Positions 36,601 to 44,766 of a stretch of 64,000 bases of DNA are shown piece after piece. Each line of letters starts with the position of its first letter. The first letter of the stretch is position 1. The notes beneath the pieces were generated by a model, which did no database searches, had not been told where the DNA came from, and saw only the letters and a program-made list of their open reading frames with translations. Source of the DNA: Streptomyces sp. NBC_01231 (GTDB lineage Bacteria; Actinomycetota; Actinomycetes; Streptomycetales; Streptomycetaceae); NCBI GenBank assembly GCA_035999765.1, contig CP108521.1, forward strand, positions 1,054,001 through 1,118,000. Direction: 5' to 3'. The translations under genes and the position numbers were made by a program.

Positions 36601-38881
36601 GCGGCACGTCACGGTCACCCTCGACGGCTCCACCGGCACGATGGTCCTCTACGTCGACGGAATCGAGGCGGCCCGGGCGACCGGCGTCACCACCAAGCCG
36701 TCCGAGCTGTACGACGCCACCAAGGACTACAGCGGCTACATCGGCAGGTCCCTGTACTCGGCCGACCCGTACTTCGGCGGCGAGGTCGACGACTTCCGCG
36801 TCTACGACCGGGCCCTGTCGGCCGCGGACGTCATGGAGCTCAGCGGCAACACCACCGGCATCGCCAGGGCGACCCACCCGGCGCTGAAGGTCGACGCGAT
36901 CATCGACAACCCGGACAGCAGAATCACGCTGCCGCTGAAGGAGGGCGCCGATCTCACCGCGCTCGCACCGGAGTTCAGCCTCGCGAAGGGCGCGGCGATC
37001 AGCCCCGCCTCCGGCAGCGTCCACGACTTCACGAAGCCGGTGACGTACCAGGTGACCGGTTCCGACGGGAAGAAGCGCGCCTGGACGGTGGCCGCGCTCA
37101 TCATGAAGAGCCCGGCCCTGCCGGGGCTCAACGCCGACCCGAACATCGTCCGCTTCGGCGACACCTTCTACATCTATCCGACCACCGACGGCTTCGAGGG
37201 CTGGAGCGGCACCCAGTTCAAGGCGTACTCCTCCACCGACCTGGTCCACTGGAAGGACCACGGCGTCATCCTCGACCTCGGGCCGGACGTCTCCTGGGCG
37301 GACAGCAGGGCCTGGGCACCGACGATCGCCGAGAAGGACGGGAAGTACTACTTCTACTTCTGCGCCGACGCGAACATCGGCGTCGCGGTCTCCGACTCGC
37401 CGACGGGCCCGTTCAAGGACGCCCTGGGCAAGCCGCTGCTCAAGGCGGGCCTGTACAGCGGCCAGATGATCGACCCGGCCGTGTTCACCGACGACGACGG
37501 GCAGTCGTACCTCTACTGGGGCAACGGCCACGCCTACGTGGCTCCGCTCAATGACGACATGACCTCCCTCGACACCTCGAAGGTCGAGGACATCACTCCC
37601 AGCGGCTACAACGAGGGCACCTTCGTCATCAAGCGCAAGGGCACCTACTACTTCATGTGGTCGGAGAACGACACCCGGGACGAGAACTACCGTGTCGCCT
37701 ACGCCACCGGCCCCTCCCCCACCGGCCCCTGGACCAAGCGCGGCGTGATCCTGGAGAAGGACCTCTCCCTCGGCATCAAGGGCCCCGGCCACCACTCGGT
37801 CGTCAACGTGCCGAACACCGACGACTGGTACATCGCCTACCACCGCTTCGCCATCCCCGGCGGTGACGGCACCCACCGCGAAACGACCGTCGACAAGATG
37901 GAGTTCGACGCCGACGGCCTGATCAAGAAGGTCGTCCCCACCCTCACCGGCATCGACCCGGTCACCGTCGTCCACGCCGGCCCGGACGCCGACGGCACCG
38001 AGGGCGACGCGATCCGGCTCAACGGCACGCTCTCCGGGGCGGGCAGCCCGACGTGGTCGGTCGAGAAGGGCGCACCCTGCGCGTTCGCCGACCCGGGGGC
38101 GGCCAGGACCACGATCACCTGTGCCGACGACGGCACCTACGAGGTCACCCTGACCGGCGGCAGCGGCAGCGACACGGCGACCGTCGAGGTCGCCAACGCG
38201 GCGCCGGTCGTCACCTCTGCGACCGGTCCGCGGTCCGCGGTGCCGGTCGGCGGTCGGGCGGTCGTCACGGCGTCGTTCACCGATCCGGGCGCGGACGACA
38301 CCCACACCTGCGAGGTCGACTGGAAGGACGGCACCCGGCCGCAGACCGGCACGGTCACCGCCACCGGCTGCCGGGCCGAGCACGGCTACGCCAAGGCGGG
38401 CATCCGTCGCCCGGTGATCACCGTCACCGACGACGACGGGGCCTCGGACAGCAGGACCCTGCCCGAGTTGATCGCGTACGACCGCTCCGCCGGTCCCGCG
38501 CTCGGTGTCGGCGTCCTCACCTCCCCGGCCGGCGCGTACCCCGCGAAGCCGGCCCTGGCCGGCCAGGCCGCCTTCTCCTTCGGCGCGGCGTACACGAGAG
38601 GAGCCGTCGCCCCGCTCGGAAAGGCGACCTTCGACTTCGGTCCGGCCCGGCTGAAGTTCCGCTCCACCGGCTCCGACTGGCTCGTGGTCACCGGCTCCCA
38701 GGCCGTGTACCAGGGCTCCGGGACGGTCGCCGGCGCTGGTGGCTACGGCTTCCGTGTCACCGCCACCGACGGCCCGGACAGCTTCCGTATCAAGATCTGG
38801 CGGAAGGCCACCGGTGATGTCGTGTACGACAACGTCACCGCCCCCAGGACCGTGGGTGTCATCACCATCGGCACCCGCTGA
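33665..38881 (+). CDS. Giant secreted enzyme with two GH43 catalytic domains, two LamG domains and a PKD-like domain
   Basis: A 1738-residue exported protein. Signal peptide 1-40; LamG ~49-264; Ig-like pair ~265-444; GH43 domain 1 ~446-756 with Asp503 (LRDPFIIR), Asp630 (IDSTMIQHDG) and Glu689 (AAEGPLVF); Big_4-like ~760-841; LamG ~845-1062; GH43 domain 2 ~1151-1438 with Asp1158 (NADPNIV), Asp1270 (IDPAVF) and Glu1317 (YNEGTF); PKD-like part ~1530-1606; C-terminal sandwich. Both catalytic triads are intact. GH43 enzymes are arabinofuranosidases, arabinanases, xylosidases or exo-beta-1,3-galactanases; two different activities on one chain would suit a branched arabinogalactan. Specificities unassigned. 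Confidence 0.85.
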   Translation: MTYTAGPRSRARRWAGRIAGLTTASLFLGLTAPAVPAQAAVPARVAQTADITDGLALWYKLDAASGDTVTDASGNGRDGTVSGTADWSGTGQGLAFNGSDTYVKVPNDVMKGMDAITVSTDVLIDSGQKTPYFLYGFGNSSGSNGNGYLFTTGNGLRTSLATGNWSTEQTTKPADGHNLTRAVWKHLTYTQTGGTGVLYEDGVEVGRNTSVTITPGAIGSGTTTANYLGKSVYSGDNLLKGRIRDFRVYDRALADSEVARLALPVATQGVADDKAALSLGDTSAVTADLDLPKTGTAGGSAISWASDNPDVVSGAGAVTRPAAGEPDGHATLTATLKKGTVTDTRAFDVTVLPAFDDETATRQAAETLAVHNLDDVRGNLTLPAAGSYGTDVTWSSAKPDVVSADGVVHRPAHGEGATTVELTATVTKGAARATRAFAAKVPELPVKEALKGYMFSYFTGEGTSDGEQLYSALSKGNDPLKWRELNDGKPVLTSTLGEKGLRDPFIIRSPEGDKFYQIATDLRIYGNGDWDASQRTGSKSIMVWESTDLVHWTNQRLVKVSPDSAGNTWAPEAFYDAKLGEYVVFWASKLYDNEAHSGDTYNRMMYATTRDFYTFSEPKVWIDRGYSVIDSTMIQHDGTYFRLSKDERNNSSSTPNSKFIFEEKSDSILNPSWDAVAEGIGKGAMNAAEGPLVFKSNTEEKWYAFLDEFGGRGYLPFETTDLASGTWTPSTNYDLPAKPRHGTVLPVTQAEYDRLLRAYQPDELVRSVEDVSVKTRVGDAPVLPATVIAEYADGVKRPVAVTWEDVPESKYAQAGTFTVTGSLPDGAALPVRAEVTVSAEGPDIPAGLVLHYGFDESGGTIARDSSGHGYHGTYVRTPDFGTGVDGGSFKMSGDSATSPYVKIPNGVLKNADSVTVSTYAKWKGGDNFQWLFGLGPDSDKYLFATPSNGGSSLYSAITKASWSAESKLTGGSQLTPGAWRHVTVTLDGSTGTMVLYVDGIEAARATGVTTKPSELYDATKDYSGYIGRSLYSADPYFGGEVDDFRVYDRALSAADVMELSGNTTGIARATHPALKVDAIIDNPDSRITLPLKEGADLTALAPEFSLAKGAAISPASGSVHDFTKPVTYQVTGSDGKKRAWTVAALIMKSPALPGLNADPNIVRFGDTFYIYPTTDGFEGWSGTQFKAYSSTDLVHWKDHGVILDLGPDVSWADSRAWAPTIAEKDGKYYFYFCADANIGVAVSDSPTGPFKDALGKPLLKAGLYSGQMIDPAVFTDDDGQSYLYWGNGHAYVAPLNDDMTSLDTSKVEDITPSGYNEGTFVIKRKGTYYFMWSENDTRDENYRVAYATGPSPTGPWTKRGVILEKDLSLGIKGPGHHSVVNVPNTDDWYIAYHRFAIPGGDGTHRETTVDKMEFDADGLIKKVVPTLTGIDPVTVVHAGPDADGTEGDAIRLNGTLSGAGSPTWSVEKGAPCAFADPGAARTTITCADDGTYEVTLTGGSGSDTATVEVANAAPVVTSATGPRSAVPVGGRAVVTASFTDPGADDTHTCEVDWKDGTRPQTGTVTATGCRAEHGYAKAGIRRPVITVTDDDGASDSRTLPELIAYDRSAGPALGVGVLTSPAGAYPAKPALAGQAAFSFGAAYTRGAVAPLGKATFDFGPARLKFRSTGSDWLVVTGSQAVYQGSGTVAGAGGYGFRVTATDGPDSFRIKIWRKATGDVVYDNVTAPRTVGVITIGTR

Positions 38882-38948
38882 ACCGCACGAACCGGTCAGG
38901 CCGTCACCCCACACCCGACGGCCCATCCCCCACAGGAGGACCTCCCCC

Positions 38949-39587
38949 ATGAGTCCACGACAGACCGCGGTTCCAACCGTCCGAACGGCAACACCCTGGC
39001 GCGGCAGGGCGGTGACCGCCGTACTGGCGGCCGCCCTGCTGGCCGGGCCCGGCGTCGCGCAGGCCGCCCCGGAGGCGGGGCCTGCCTCCCAGGAACAGGT
39101 GGCGGCGGCCAGTATCACCTGGACCCTCGAACGGGCGGCCAACCCCACTCAGGACCAGTCGACGGCGTACACCCTCATCACGTCGGCGATGAACGCGGCG
39201 GTCGCGAGGTACAACAACCTCAGCGACCTCGGCAAGAGCATCACCGTCCGGTACGACCCGGGCGTGCCCACCGCCGACGGCAGCATCAACGGCACCATTC
39301 GGTTCGGCAACCGCAGCTACATGAACGAGCGGACCGCCCTGCACGAGATCGCCCACACCATCGGCGTGGGCACCAGTGCGGGATGGTCCTCCGTCGGCGG
39401 CAGCGGAACCTGGCGCGGCAGCCAGGCCACCGCACTCGTCAAGCAGTTCGACGGTTCGGGCGCCACGCTGTCGACCGGCGGGGGGCACTTCTGGCCCTAC
39501 GGCCTGAACTACGACAACGAGTTCTCGAACACGGCGGCCGATCGCCACGTCCAGATCGTCGCCGCCATGGTGCGCGACGGCCTGTGA
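38949..39587 (+). CDS. Small secreted protein with a zincin HExxH motif
   Basis: A 212-residue exported protein; ATG 38949 sits behind AGGAGGA. The signal peptide ends near AQA|AP (residue ~39). The mature chain has RTALHEIAHTIGVG, a HExxHxxG metalloprotease motif (His132, Glu133, His136), but no histidine at the usual third-ligand position 142. The rest (LERAANPTQDQSTAYTLITS, MNAAVARYNNLS, INGTIRFGNRSYM) does not place it in a family I can name. It lies 67 bases behind the double-GH43 gene on the same strand. Cleaving the protein core of a glycoprotein substrate would fit, but that is speculation. Confidence 0.7.
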   Translation: MSPRQTAVPTVRTATPWRGRAVTAVLAAALLAGPGVAQAAPEAGPASQEQVAAASITWTLERAANPTQDQSTAYTLITSAMNAAVARYNNLSDLGKSITVRYDPGVPTADGSINGTIRFGNRSYMNERTALHEIAHTIGVGTSAGWSSVGGSGTWRGSQATALVKQFDGSGATLSTGGGHFWPYGLNYDNEFSNTAADRHVQIVAAMVRDGL

Positions 39588-39608
39588 TCCCGGGGATCGA
39601 CGTCACGT

Positions 39609-40055
39609 TCAGTCAGGAATGAGCAAGGTCGCCCACACCGCGTTGCCGCCGGTGAGCCGGGATCGGTCGATCCCCCAGGTGTGGGCGATCTCCTCGACGA
39701 GGAACAGGCCTCGGCCTCTCTCGTCCTCGGGCCCCGGAGTGCAGCGGGGAAGCCCGTCGAGCGCGTAGGCGTGGTCGTGGACCTCCACCCGCAGACAGTC
39801 GTCCGTGATGAGTCCGACCCCGCACAGGATCCGCATGCTGGGCGTGTGGCACACCGCGTTGGCGGCCAGCTCCGAGGCGACCAGCACCGCGTCCGCGGAC
39901 ATCTCGTCGGGCAACCGCCAGGCGGCCATGTGCGCCCTCACCGAACGGCGGGCGACTCCGACACTGGAGCGATGCGCGGGCAGTTCGACCCAGTGCGTAC
40001 GCTCCGGGCTCGCGACGTCCAGGAGCTGGGGGGAGGAAGTCGTGTGGGGGGACAC
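39609..40055 (-). CDS. HATPase anti-sigma/RsbW-like regulatory protein
   Basis: A 148-residue GHKL-fold ATP-binding protein of the type abundant in Streptomyces. The N-box is ASELAANAVCHTPS, the G1 region VEVHDHA and the G2 region PEDERGRGLFLVEEIAHTWG. GTG 40055 follows GGAAGGC. Family members are serine kinases and anti-sigma factors, or partners of DUF5753 helix-turn-helix proteins. It is divergent from such a gene, in the same arrangement seen around bld- and conservon-type loci. Its partner and target sigma factor are unknown. Confidence 0.9.
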   Translation of the reverse strand: MSPHTTSSPQLLDVASPERTHWVELPAHRSSVGVARRSVRAHMAAWRLPDEMSADAVLVASELAANAVCHTPSMRILCGVGLITDDCLRVEVHDHAYALDGLPRCTPGPEDERGRGLFLVEEIAHTWGIDRSRLTGGNAVWATLLIPD

Positions 40056-40367
40056 GCTTGTCGCCTTCCATCAGGGGCCGCGGTGGGGAGACGGGGCCAA
40101 GGAGAGGACCTGCCGGGGGAGGGTGTTCCCGGCAAAACGGCCCGGATAGGGCCGAATTGTCGACAAATGCCAACTCCGTGCGGTGACACGATCGTTGACA
40201 GCGATGCGCTCCCAGTCGACCGGATCGCCACACAAGTAACTATGCTCTCAGGCAAGTTCACACTGCAACCGTCCCCCTGATAATTTCAGCGAGACGGTAT
40301 CCGTCTGGTCGTGTCATCAAGTCACTCTCAGATCACGGGCAGTGACAAGGCATCAGGAGGTGGCGCA
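40056..40367. promoter_or_regulatory. 312-base divergent control region
   Basis: No gene is visible. It holds the perfect palindrome TTGTCGACAA (40157-40166), TTGACA (40195-40200) without a good -10, and a plausible plus-strand promoter TTCACA (40257-40262), 18 bases, TAATTT (40281-40286) for the helix-turn-helix gene. A TATGCT at 40241 is an alternative -10. Confidence 0.45.
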
Positions 40368-41240
40368 GTGAGCGACCCTCGTTCCGGCGCGGGCACCAGC
40401 GCACCGACGGTCCTGCGCATGATCCTCGGCCGTCGGCTCCAGGAGAGACGACTCGGCGCCGGGGTGTCGCTGGACGACGCGGCCAAGGCCCTGCGCGTGA
40501 CGTCGTTGACCATCCGCCGCCTGGAGAAGGCGGACGTCGGCCTCAAGCCTCTCTACGTCGAGAAGCTGCTGCAGACCTACGGGGCCGAACAGCAGGAGAT
40601 CGACGAGTTCGTCGACCTGGCCGAGCGGGCCAACGAGCCCGGCTGGTGGCACGCCTACCGCGACGTGGTGCCGAGCTGGTTCACCGCCTACGTGAGCCTG
40701 GAGAGCGGGGCCAGGACCCTGCGTACCTACGAGCCGCAGTACGTGACGGGTCTGCTGCAGACGCATGCGTACGCGCGCGCCGTGCTGCAAGGAGGGTTCC
40801 CCAATGAAAGCGAGGAGGACCTTCAGCGGCGCGTCGATCTGCGGCTGCGCCGCCAGAGCCTGCTGGAGAAGTCCGACGCGCCCACACTGTGGGTGGTGAT
40901 GGAGGAGGCCGTCCTGCACCGGGTCGCGGGTGACGCCGAGATCATGCGGGCGCAGATCGACCGGCTCCTGGAGGTCTCGGAGCTGGACCATGTCAGCGTC
41001 GACGTCGTGCCGTTCACCGCGGGTGCCCATGTCGGGGCGTGCGCGCCCTTCACCTACTTCCGGTTCGAGGAACCCGAACTGCCCGACGTGGTCTACAGCG
41101 AGATCCTGTCCGCCTCCGTGTACCTGGACCAGCGTTCCGACGTCTCGGCCCATCTCGAGGCGCACAACCGGATGTCCCTACTGACCTCCTCCGCGGACAG
41201 CAAGGCCCTGCTGAACCGCATGCGCAAGGAGTATTCATGA
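40368..41240 (+). CDS. XRE helix-turn-helix protein with DUF5753 domain
   Basis: A 290-residue regulator starting at GTG 40368 behind AGGAGG. An N-terminal Cro/C1-type helix-turn-helix (LGRRLQERRLGAGVSLDDAA, LRVTSLTIRRLEKADVGLKP, ~20-75) is joined to the DUF5753 domain (SWFTAYVSLESGARTLRTYE, QYVTGLLQTHAYARAVL, TLWVVMEEAVLHRVAGDAEI, FTYFRFEEPELPDVVYSE). These proteins pair with small DUF397 proteins, as BldB-related and WhiJ-like systems do, and influence development or antibiotic production. Its stop overlaps the DUF397 start (ATGA). Confidence 0.93.
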   Translation: MSDPRSGAGTSAPTVLRMILGRRLQERRLGAGVSLDDAAKALRVTSLTIRRLEKADVGLKPLYVEKLLQTYGAEQQEIDEFVDLAERANEPGWWHAYRDVVPSWFTAYVSLESGARTLRTYEPQYVTGLLQTHAYARAVLQGGFPNESEEDLQRRVDLRLRRQSLLEKSDAPTLWVVMEEAVLHRVAGDAEIMRAQIDRLLEVSELDHVSVDVVPFTAGAHVGACAPFTYFRFEEPELPDVVYSEILSASVYLDQRSDVSAHLEAHNRMSLLTSSADSKALLNRMRKEYS

Positions 41241-41488
41241 CCATCGCCGACGGCCGTGTCTACAACGGGATGCCCGCCTCCGACCTCGGCGAGCACGGGT
41301 GGGAGTGCCCCTGGAGCGGTCCCAACGGAGGCCAGTGCGTGGAGACCAAGCAACTCCCCGACGGCCGGGTGGCGCTACGGCAGTCGACCGACCCGGGCGG
41401 ACCCGCACTGATCTACACCCCGGAGGAGATCGCCGCCTTCGTCCGGGGGATCAAGCGGGGCCTCGCCGACCATCTGACGGCCCGCTGA
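41237..41488 (+). CDS. DUF397 small protein (WhiJ-associated type)
   Basis: An 83-residue protein; ATG 41237 overlaps the stop of the DUF5753 regulator. The DUF397 core is recognisable: WECPWSGPNGGQCVETKQLP, then VALRQSTDPGGPALIYTPEE and IAAFVRGIKRGLADHL. Members antagonise or modulate the adjacent helix-turn-helix protein and work in toxin-antitoxin-like or developmental circuits in Streptomyces. Slightly longer than usual at the N-terminus. Confidence 0.92.
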   Translation: MTIADGRVYNGMPASDLGEHGWECPWSGPNGGQCVETKQLPDGRVALRQSTDPGGPALIYTPEEIAAFVRGIKRGLADHLTAR

Positions 41489-41574
41489 ACCGAACCGCGA
41501 GCGGGAACGAACCACCGTCGGCCCCGGCCGCGACCCGCCCCGCATTCCCCACGCACACCATCGAAGGGAACAGG

Positions 41575-42399
41575 ATGAGCAACACCCTACCGGCACGGGG
41601 CATAGACACCAGCAGGCCGCACTCGGCCCGCATGTACGACTACTACCTCGGCGGCAAGGACCACTTCGACATCGACAAGCAGGCGGCCGAGACGGTCGCC
41701 GCGGCCTACCCCGGCATCTTCGTGTGTGCCCGCGAGAACCGGGCCTTCATGCACCGCGCCACCCGGGTCCTCGCCCAGGAGCACGGCATCCGTCAGTGGC
41801 TCGACATCGGCACCGGCATCCCCACCGAGCCGAACCTCCACCAGGTGGCGCAGAGCGTGGTCTCCGAGGCGCGTGTCGTGTACGCCGACAACGACCCCCT
41901 CGTCCTGAAGTACGCCGAACGCCTGATGCGCAGCACCCCCCAGGGCCGTACCACGTACATCGAGGCGGACGCCAACGACCCGGACGCGCTCCTCAACGCG
42001 CCCCAGCTGGCCGAGGTCCTGGACCTGAGCCAACCCGTGGCCCTGTCGCTGAACGCCCTCATGCACTTCGTCACCGACGCCCAGGACCCGCACGGAATCC
42101 TCAGCCGGCTGCTCGACGCCCTCCCGTCGGGCAGCGCGCTGGCCCTCAGCCACTGCACGCCCGACTTCGACCCGCCCACCTGGCAGAAGGTCACCGACAT
42201 CTACACCTCCGCCGGGACGCCGGTGCAGTTCCGCTCGCGGAACGACGTCGCGCGCTTCTTCGACGGGCTCACCCTCCTCGACCCCGGGGTCACCGTCGGC
42301 CACCGCTGGCGTCCCGACGCGTCGGGCGACGAGCAGCCCGCGCAGACCCCGACGGATGCCGAGGTCAGCTTGTGGACCGCGGTGGGCATCAAGCCCTGA
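41575..42399 (+). CDS. SAM-dependent methyltransferase, DUF574 family
   Basis: A 274-residue protein of the actinobacterial S-adenosyl methyltransferase family. RPHSARMYDYYLGGKDHFDI at the N-terminus, QWLDIGTGIPTEPNLHQVAQ as the SAM loop, VVYADNDPLVLKYAERL and SLNALMHFVTD are hallmarks. ATG 41575 follows CGAAGGGAA. These genes commonly accompany DUF397/DUF5753 pairs, and their substrate is unknown. It ends the regulatory group and converges on the polysaccharide operon of module 2. Confidence 0.92.
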   Translation: MSNTLPARGIDTSRPHSARMYDYYLGGKDHFDIDKQAAETVAAAYPGIFVCARENRAFMHRATRVLAQEHGIRQWLDIGTGIPTEPNLHQVAQSVVSEARVVYADNDPLVLKYAERLMRSTPQGRTTYIEADANDPDALLNAPQLAEVLDLSQPVALSLNALMHFVTDAQDPHGILSRLLDALPSGSALALSHCTPDFDPPTWQKVTDIYTSAGTPVQFRSRNDVARFFDGLTLLDPGVTVGHRWRPDASGDEQPAQTPTDAEVSLWTAVGIKP

Positions 42400-42414
42400 G
42401 CGGTCCGTGGGGCC

Positions 42415-42440
42415 GGGCACGGGTCGCAACGACCGTGCCC
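42415..42440. terminator. Bidirectional terminator between convergent genes
   Basis: GGGCACGG (42415-42422) and CCGTGCCC (42433-42440) form an 8-bp stem, extendable by GTC/GAC with one bulged base, between the methyltransferase stop and the end of the GH127/146 gene. Confidence 0.65.
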
Positions 42441-42458
42441 TCCCCCAGCGCACGGCCC

Positions 42459-44624
42459 TCAGCGCCGCAGGTCCGCGCGGGTCGCCGCCGCGACCACGCG
42501 GTCCCGTTCGGTCGGTGTGAACCGCCCCTCGGCCAGCCATGTCCCGGCGAGGGCGCGTACCGCCGCGACGAAACGGCCGGAGGACGCGAAGGGTGCCTGC
42601 GCCCAGAGCACGTCGAGGAAGGTGAGACCGTCGCCGCGGGCCCGGTTCGGTACTCCCGAGTCGGTCGTGCCGAACACGACGACGGGCTCCGAGCGCCTGA
42701 AGTAGGCGTGGTAGCGGGCGTCGTCCGCGATGTGGAACGGTGCGAGGGTCAGGCCGTGTGTGGTGAAGTGCAGGGGCCGGCCCTCGGGTTCGATCGCGTC
42801 GGCGAGATCGCCCCGGAGTGTGAAGTCCCGGTAGAAGGAGAACGAGCGGAACGCCGTCTCCCCGCTCCGGGCGACCAGCAACACCGGCCCGTAGAACAGC
42901 GACTGGACGGCGGGATCGTCCAGCGCCTTCTCGACCCGCAGACGGTAGGGAGCGGAGATCCTCACCCGGTCACCGCGCCGCCAGTCCCTGCCCAGGGTGA
43001 CGTAACTGCCGGGCACCGCCTCGACTCGCTGCCGGACCCCGTTGACGGTGACGGTGAAGCCTCCCTTGGCCCAGGACGGAACCCGCAGCTTCAGGTCGAG
43101 CCGTCCGCCGCCCTCACGGAACGTCAGCGTGCGCACGCCCTCCGCCGGGTAGGCGCTCGACTGCTCGATGACGAAGCCCCGTTCCGGCCATCGCAGGGTC
43201 GAGGCGAGGGAGAGGTTGACGTACAGGGCGTCGCCGTCGGCGGAGCGGAAGTAGACGGAGTCCTGGTACTTCGTGTGGTTCTCCATGCCGGTGCCGCCGC
43301 AGCAGGTGCCGGTGTTGTCGTACTCGCGCACGACCCCCGGGCCCATGCCGACGAAGTAGGTCACCTCCGGGCTGCTCGTGCTGGGGGCGTCCCGCCGGGA
43401 GGCGAGGATGTGGTTGGTCAGGCCCCGCTCGTAGTAGTCCATGTAGGCGGCGTCGGGCTCGTGGAAGAACAGCTGCCGGCTGAGCTTGAGCATGTTGTAC
43501 GTGGCACAGGTCTCGGCGTTGTTGGCGTCCAGCGTGGCCGCGATGGCGCCCCGGGCCCGGAACATCTCGCCCTGACCCGTGCCGCCCAGGCTGTACATGC
43601 GGGGATCCACGACCATGCCCCAGAAATTGCGGGCCGCGGCGGCGTACTCCTCCTCCCCGGTGTGGTCGAACAGCCTTAGGTAGCCGGTGAATTGGGGGAT
43701 GTGCTGGTTGGCGTGCCGCCCGTTGAGGATGTCGGTGTCCTCGGCGCAGGCGTCCAGCAGCGCGGTGTTGTCGAAGCAGCGGGCGGCGGCGAGGTGGTCC
43801 TGCTTGCCGGTGAGGGCGTACAGGTCGGCCAGTACCTCGTTCATGCCGCCGTACTCGCCGGCGATGTAGATCGACCACATGCGCTCCAGCTGTGCCTTCG
43901 GCAGCCGGCCTAGTCGGCTGTGCACCCAGTCGCCCATCGTCGAGGCGATGGCCAGGGCCTGCGCGTTCCCGGCCAGGGTGTGCGCGTCGAGGAGACCCCG
44001 CATGATCTTGTGGCAGGTGTAGTAGGGCGCCCAGATGGTGGGGTACGTCGTGTAGCTCTCCAGCAGGATGAACTGGGTCTCCGGGTACGCCGCCAGGAAG
44101 CCGGGGTGGCTCGGTTTCGGCGATCCGCGTTCCGCCAGAGCCTGCTGGCACTCACCGAGGGCGCCGACCAGGTAATCGAGCTTCGTCTTGAGCGCGGCCT
44201 CCCCGGTGTCGGCGTACGCCTGGGCGATCAGGGTGAGGAAGTGCCCGCCGAAGTGGCCGCGCAGGTTGCCGTCGGAGGTCTCCCAGCCGCCGGGCGGCCG
44301 GGCGCCACGGGTGTCGAGCCCCGCGTTGGCCCGGAAGACCGCGAGGATGCGGTCCGCGGGGTACGACCTGGCGTAGTCGAGCATCAGGTCGCGCTTGCGG
44401 CGGAAGACACCGTCGCCGAGTGTGACGTTGCCGAGGGTGAAGGGGCGTACGGCCCAGGTGGGTGGCGCGGGTGGCTCGGCCGCGGTGGCCCGTGCGAGTG
44501 CCTCGACGGAGGCCGGGGCGCCGGGGGCGGCCTGCGCCGGCGTGGCCGTGTACACCAGCGGGGTGGCGGCAGCGGTCCCTGCGGCGAGCTTCAACACGCG
44601 GCGACGGGAGGGGGGTTGGGACAT
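42459..44624 (-). CDS. Tat-exported GH127/GH146-type beta-L-arabinofuranosidase
   Basis: A 721-residue enzyme of the DUF1680 superfamily. The N-terminus SRRRVLKLAAGTAAATPLV is a twin-arginine signal ending at AQA (~32). The (alpha/alpha)6 barrel carries the zinc-thiolate site of retaining beta-L-arabinofuranosidases: Glu353 (GGTGQGEMF), Glu371 and Cys373 (NAETCATYN), Cys441-Cys442 (TCCGGTGMENH). The CCGGTG form looks nearer to GH146 than to classical GH127. It should release beta-linked L-arabinofuranose outside the cell. Tat export suggests folding with metal before secretion. Last gene of the module 2 minus-strand operon, 142 bases after the MGH1-like gene. Confidence 0.85.
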   Translation of the reverse strand: MSQPPSRRRVLKLAAGTAAATPLVYTATPAQAAPGAPASVEALARATAAEPPAPPTWAVRPFTLGNVTLGDGVFRRKRDLMLDYARSYPADRILAVFRANAGLDTRGARPPGGWETSDGNLRGHFGGHFLTLIAQAYADTGEAALKTKLDYLVGALGECQQALAERGSPKPSHPGFLAAYPETQFILLESYTTYPTIWAPYYTCHKIMRGLLDAHTLAGNAQALAIASTMGDWVHSRLGRLPKAQLERMWSIYIAGEYGGMNEVLADLYALTGKQDHLAAARCFDNTALLDACAEDTDILNGRHANQHIPQFTGYLRLFDHTGEEEYAAAARNFWGMVVDPRMYSLGGTGQGEMFRARGAIAATLDANNAETCATYNMLKLSRQLFFHEPDAAYMDYYERGLTNHILASRRDAPSTSSPEVTYFVGMGPGVVREYDNTGTCCGGTGMENHTKYQDSVYFRSADGDALYVNLSLASTLRWPERGFVIEQSSAYPAEGVRTLTFREGGGRLDLKLRVPSWAKGGFTVTVNGVRQRVEAVPGSYVTLGRDWRRGDRVRISAPYRLRVEKALDDPAVQSLFYGPVLLVARSGETAFRSFSFYRDFTLRGDLADAIEPEGRPLHFTTHGLTLAPFHIADDARYHAYFRRSEPVVVFGTTDSGVPNRARGDGLTFLDVLWAQAPFASSGRFVAAVRALAGTWLAEGRFTPTERDRVVAAATRADLRR

Positions 44625-44766
44625 GCTCGGGCTCCGATCGTGGGGCGTCGGCGGGCATGGGCGGTGGAACGGCACCGGTTCGGTCGTGAGGTGGCGGTCA
44701 GGAGTGGGTTATGTGGGGGCGGAGGTCAGGAGGGGCAGTCAGGAGTCGGTCGTGCGGGGCCGGCGG

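Noticed and set aside
36578..39148. Long minus-strand frame opposite the double-GH43 gene
   Set aside because: Low-complexity Arg/Gly/Val composition and full overlap with two well-supported genes on the plus strand.
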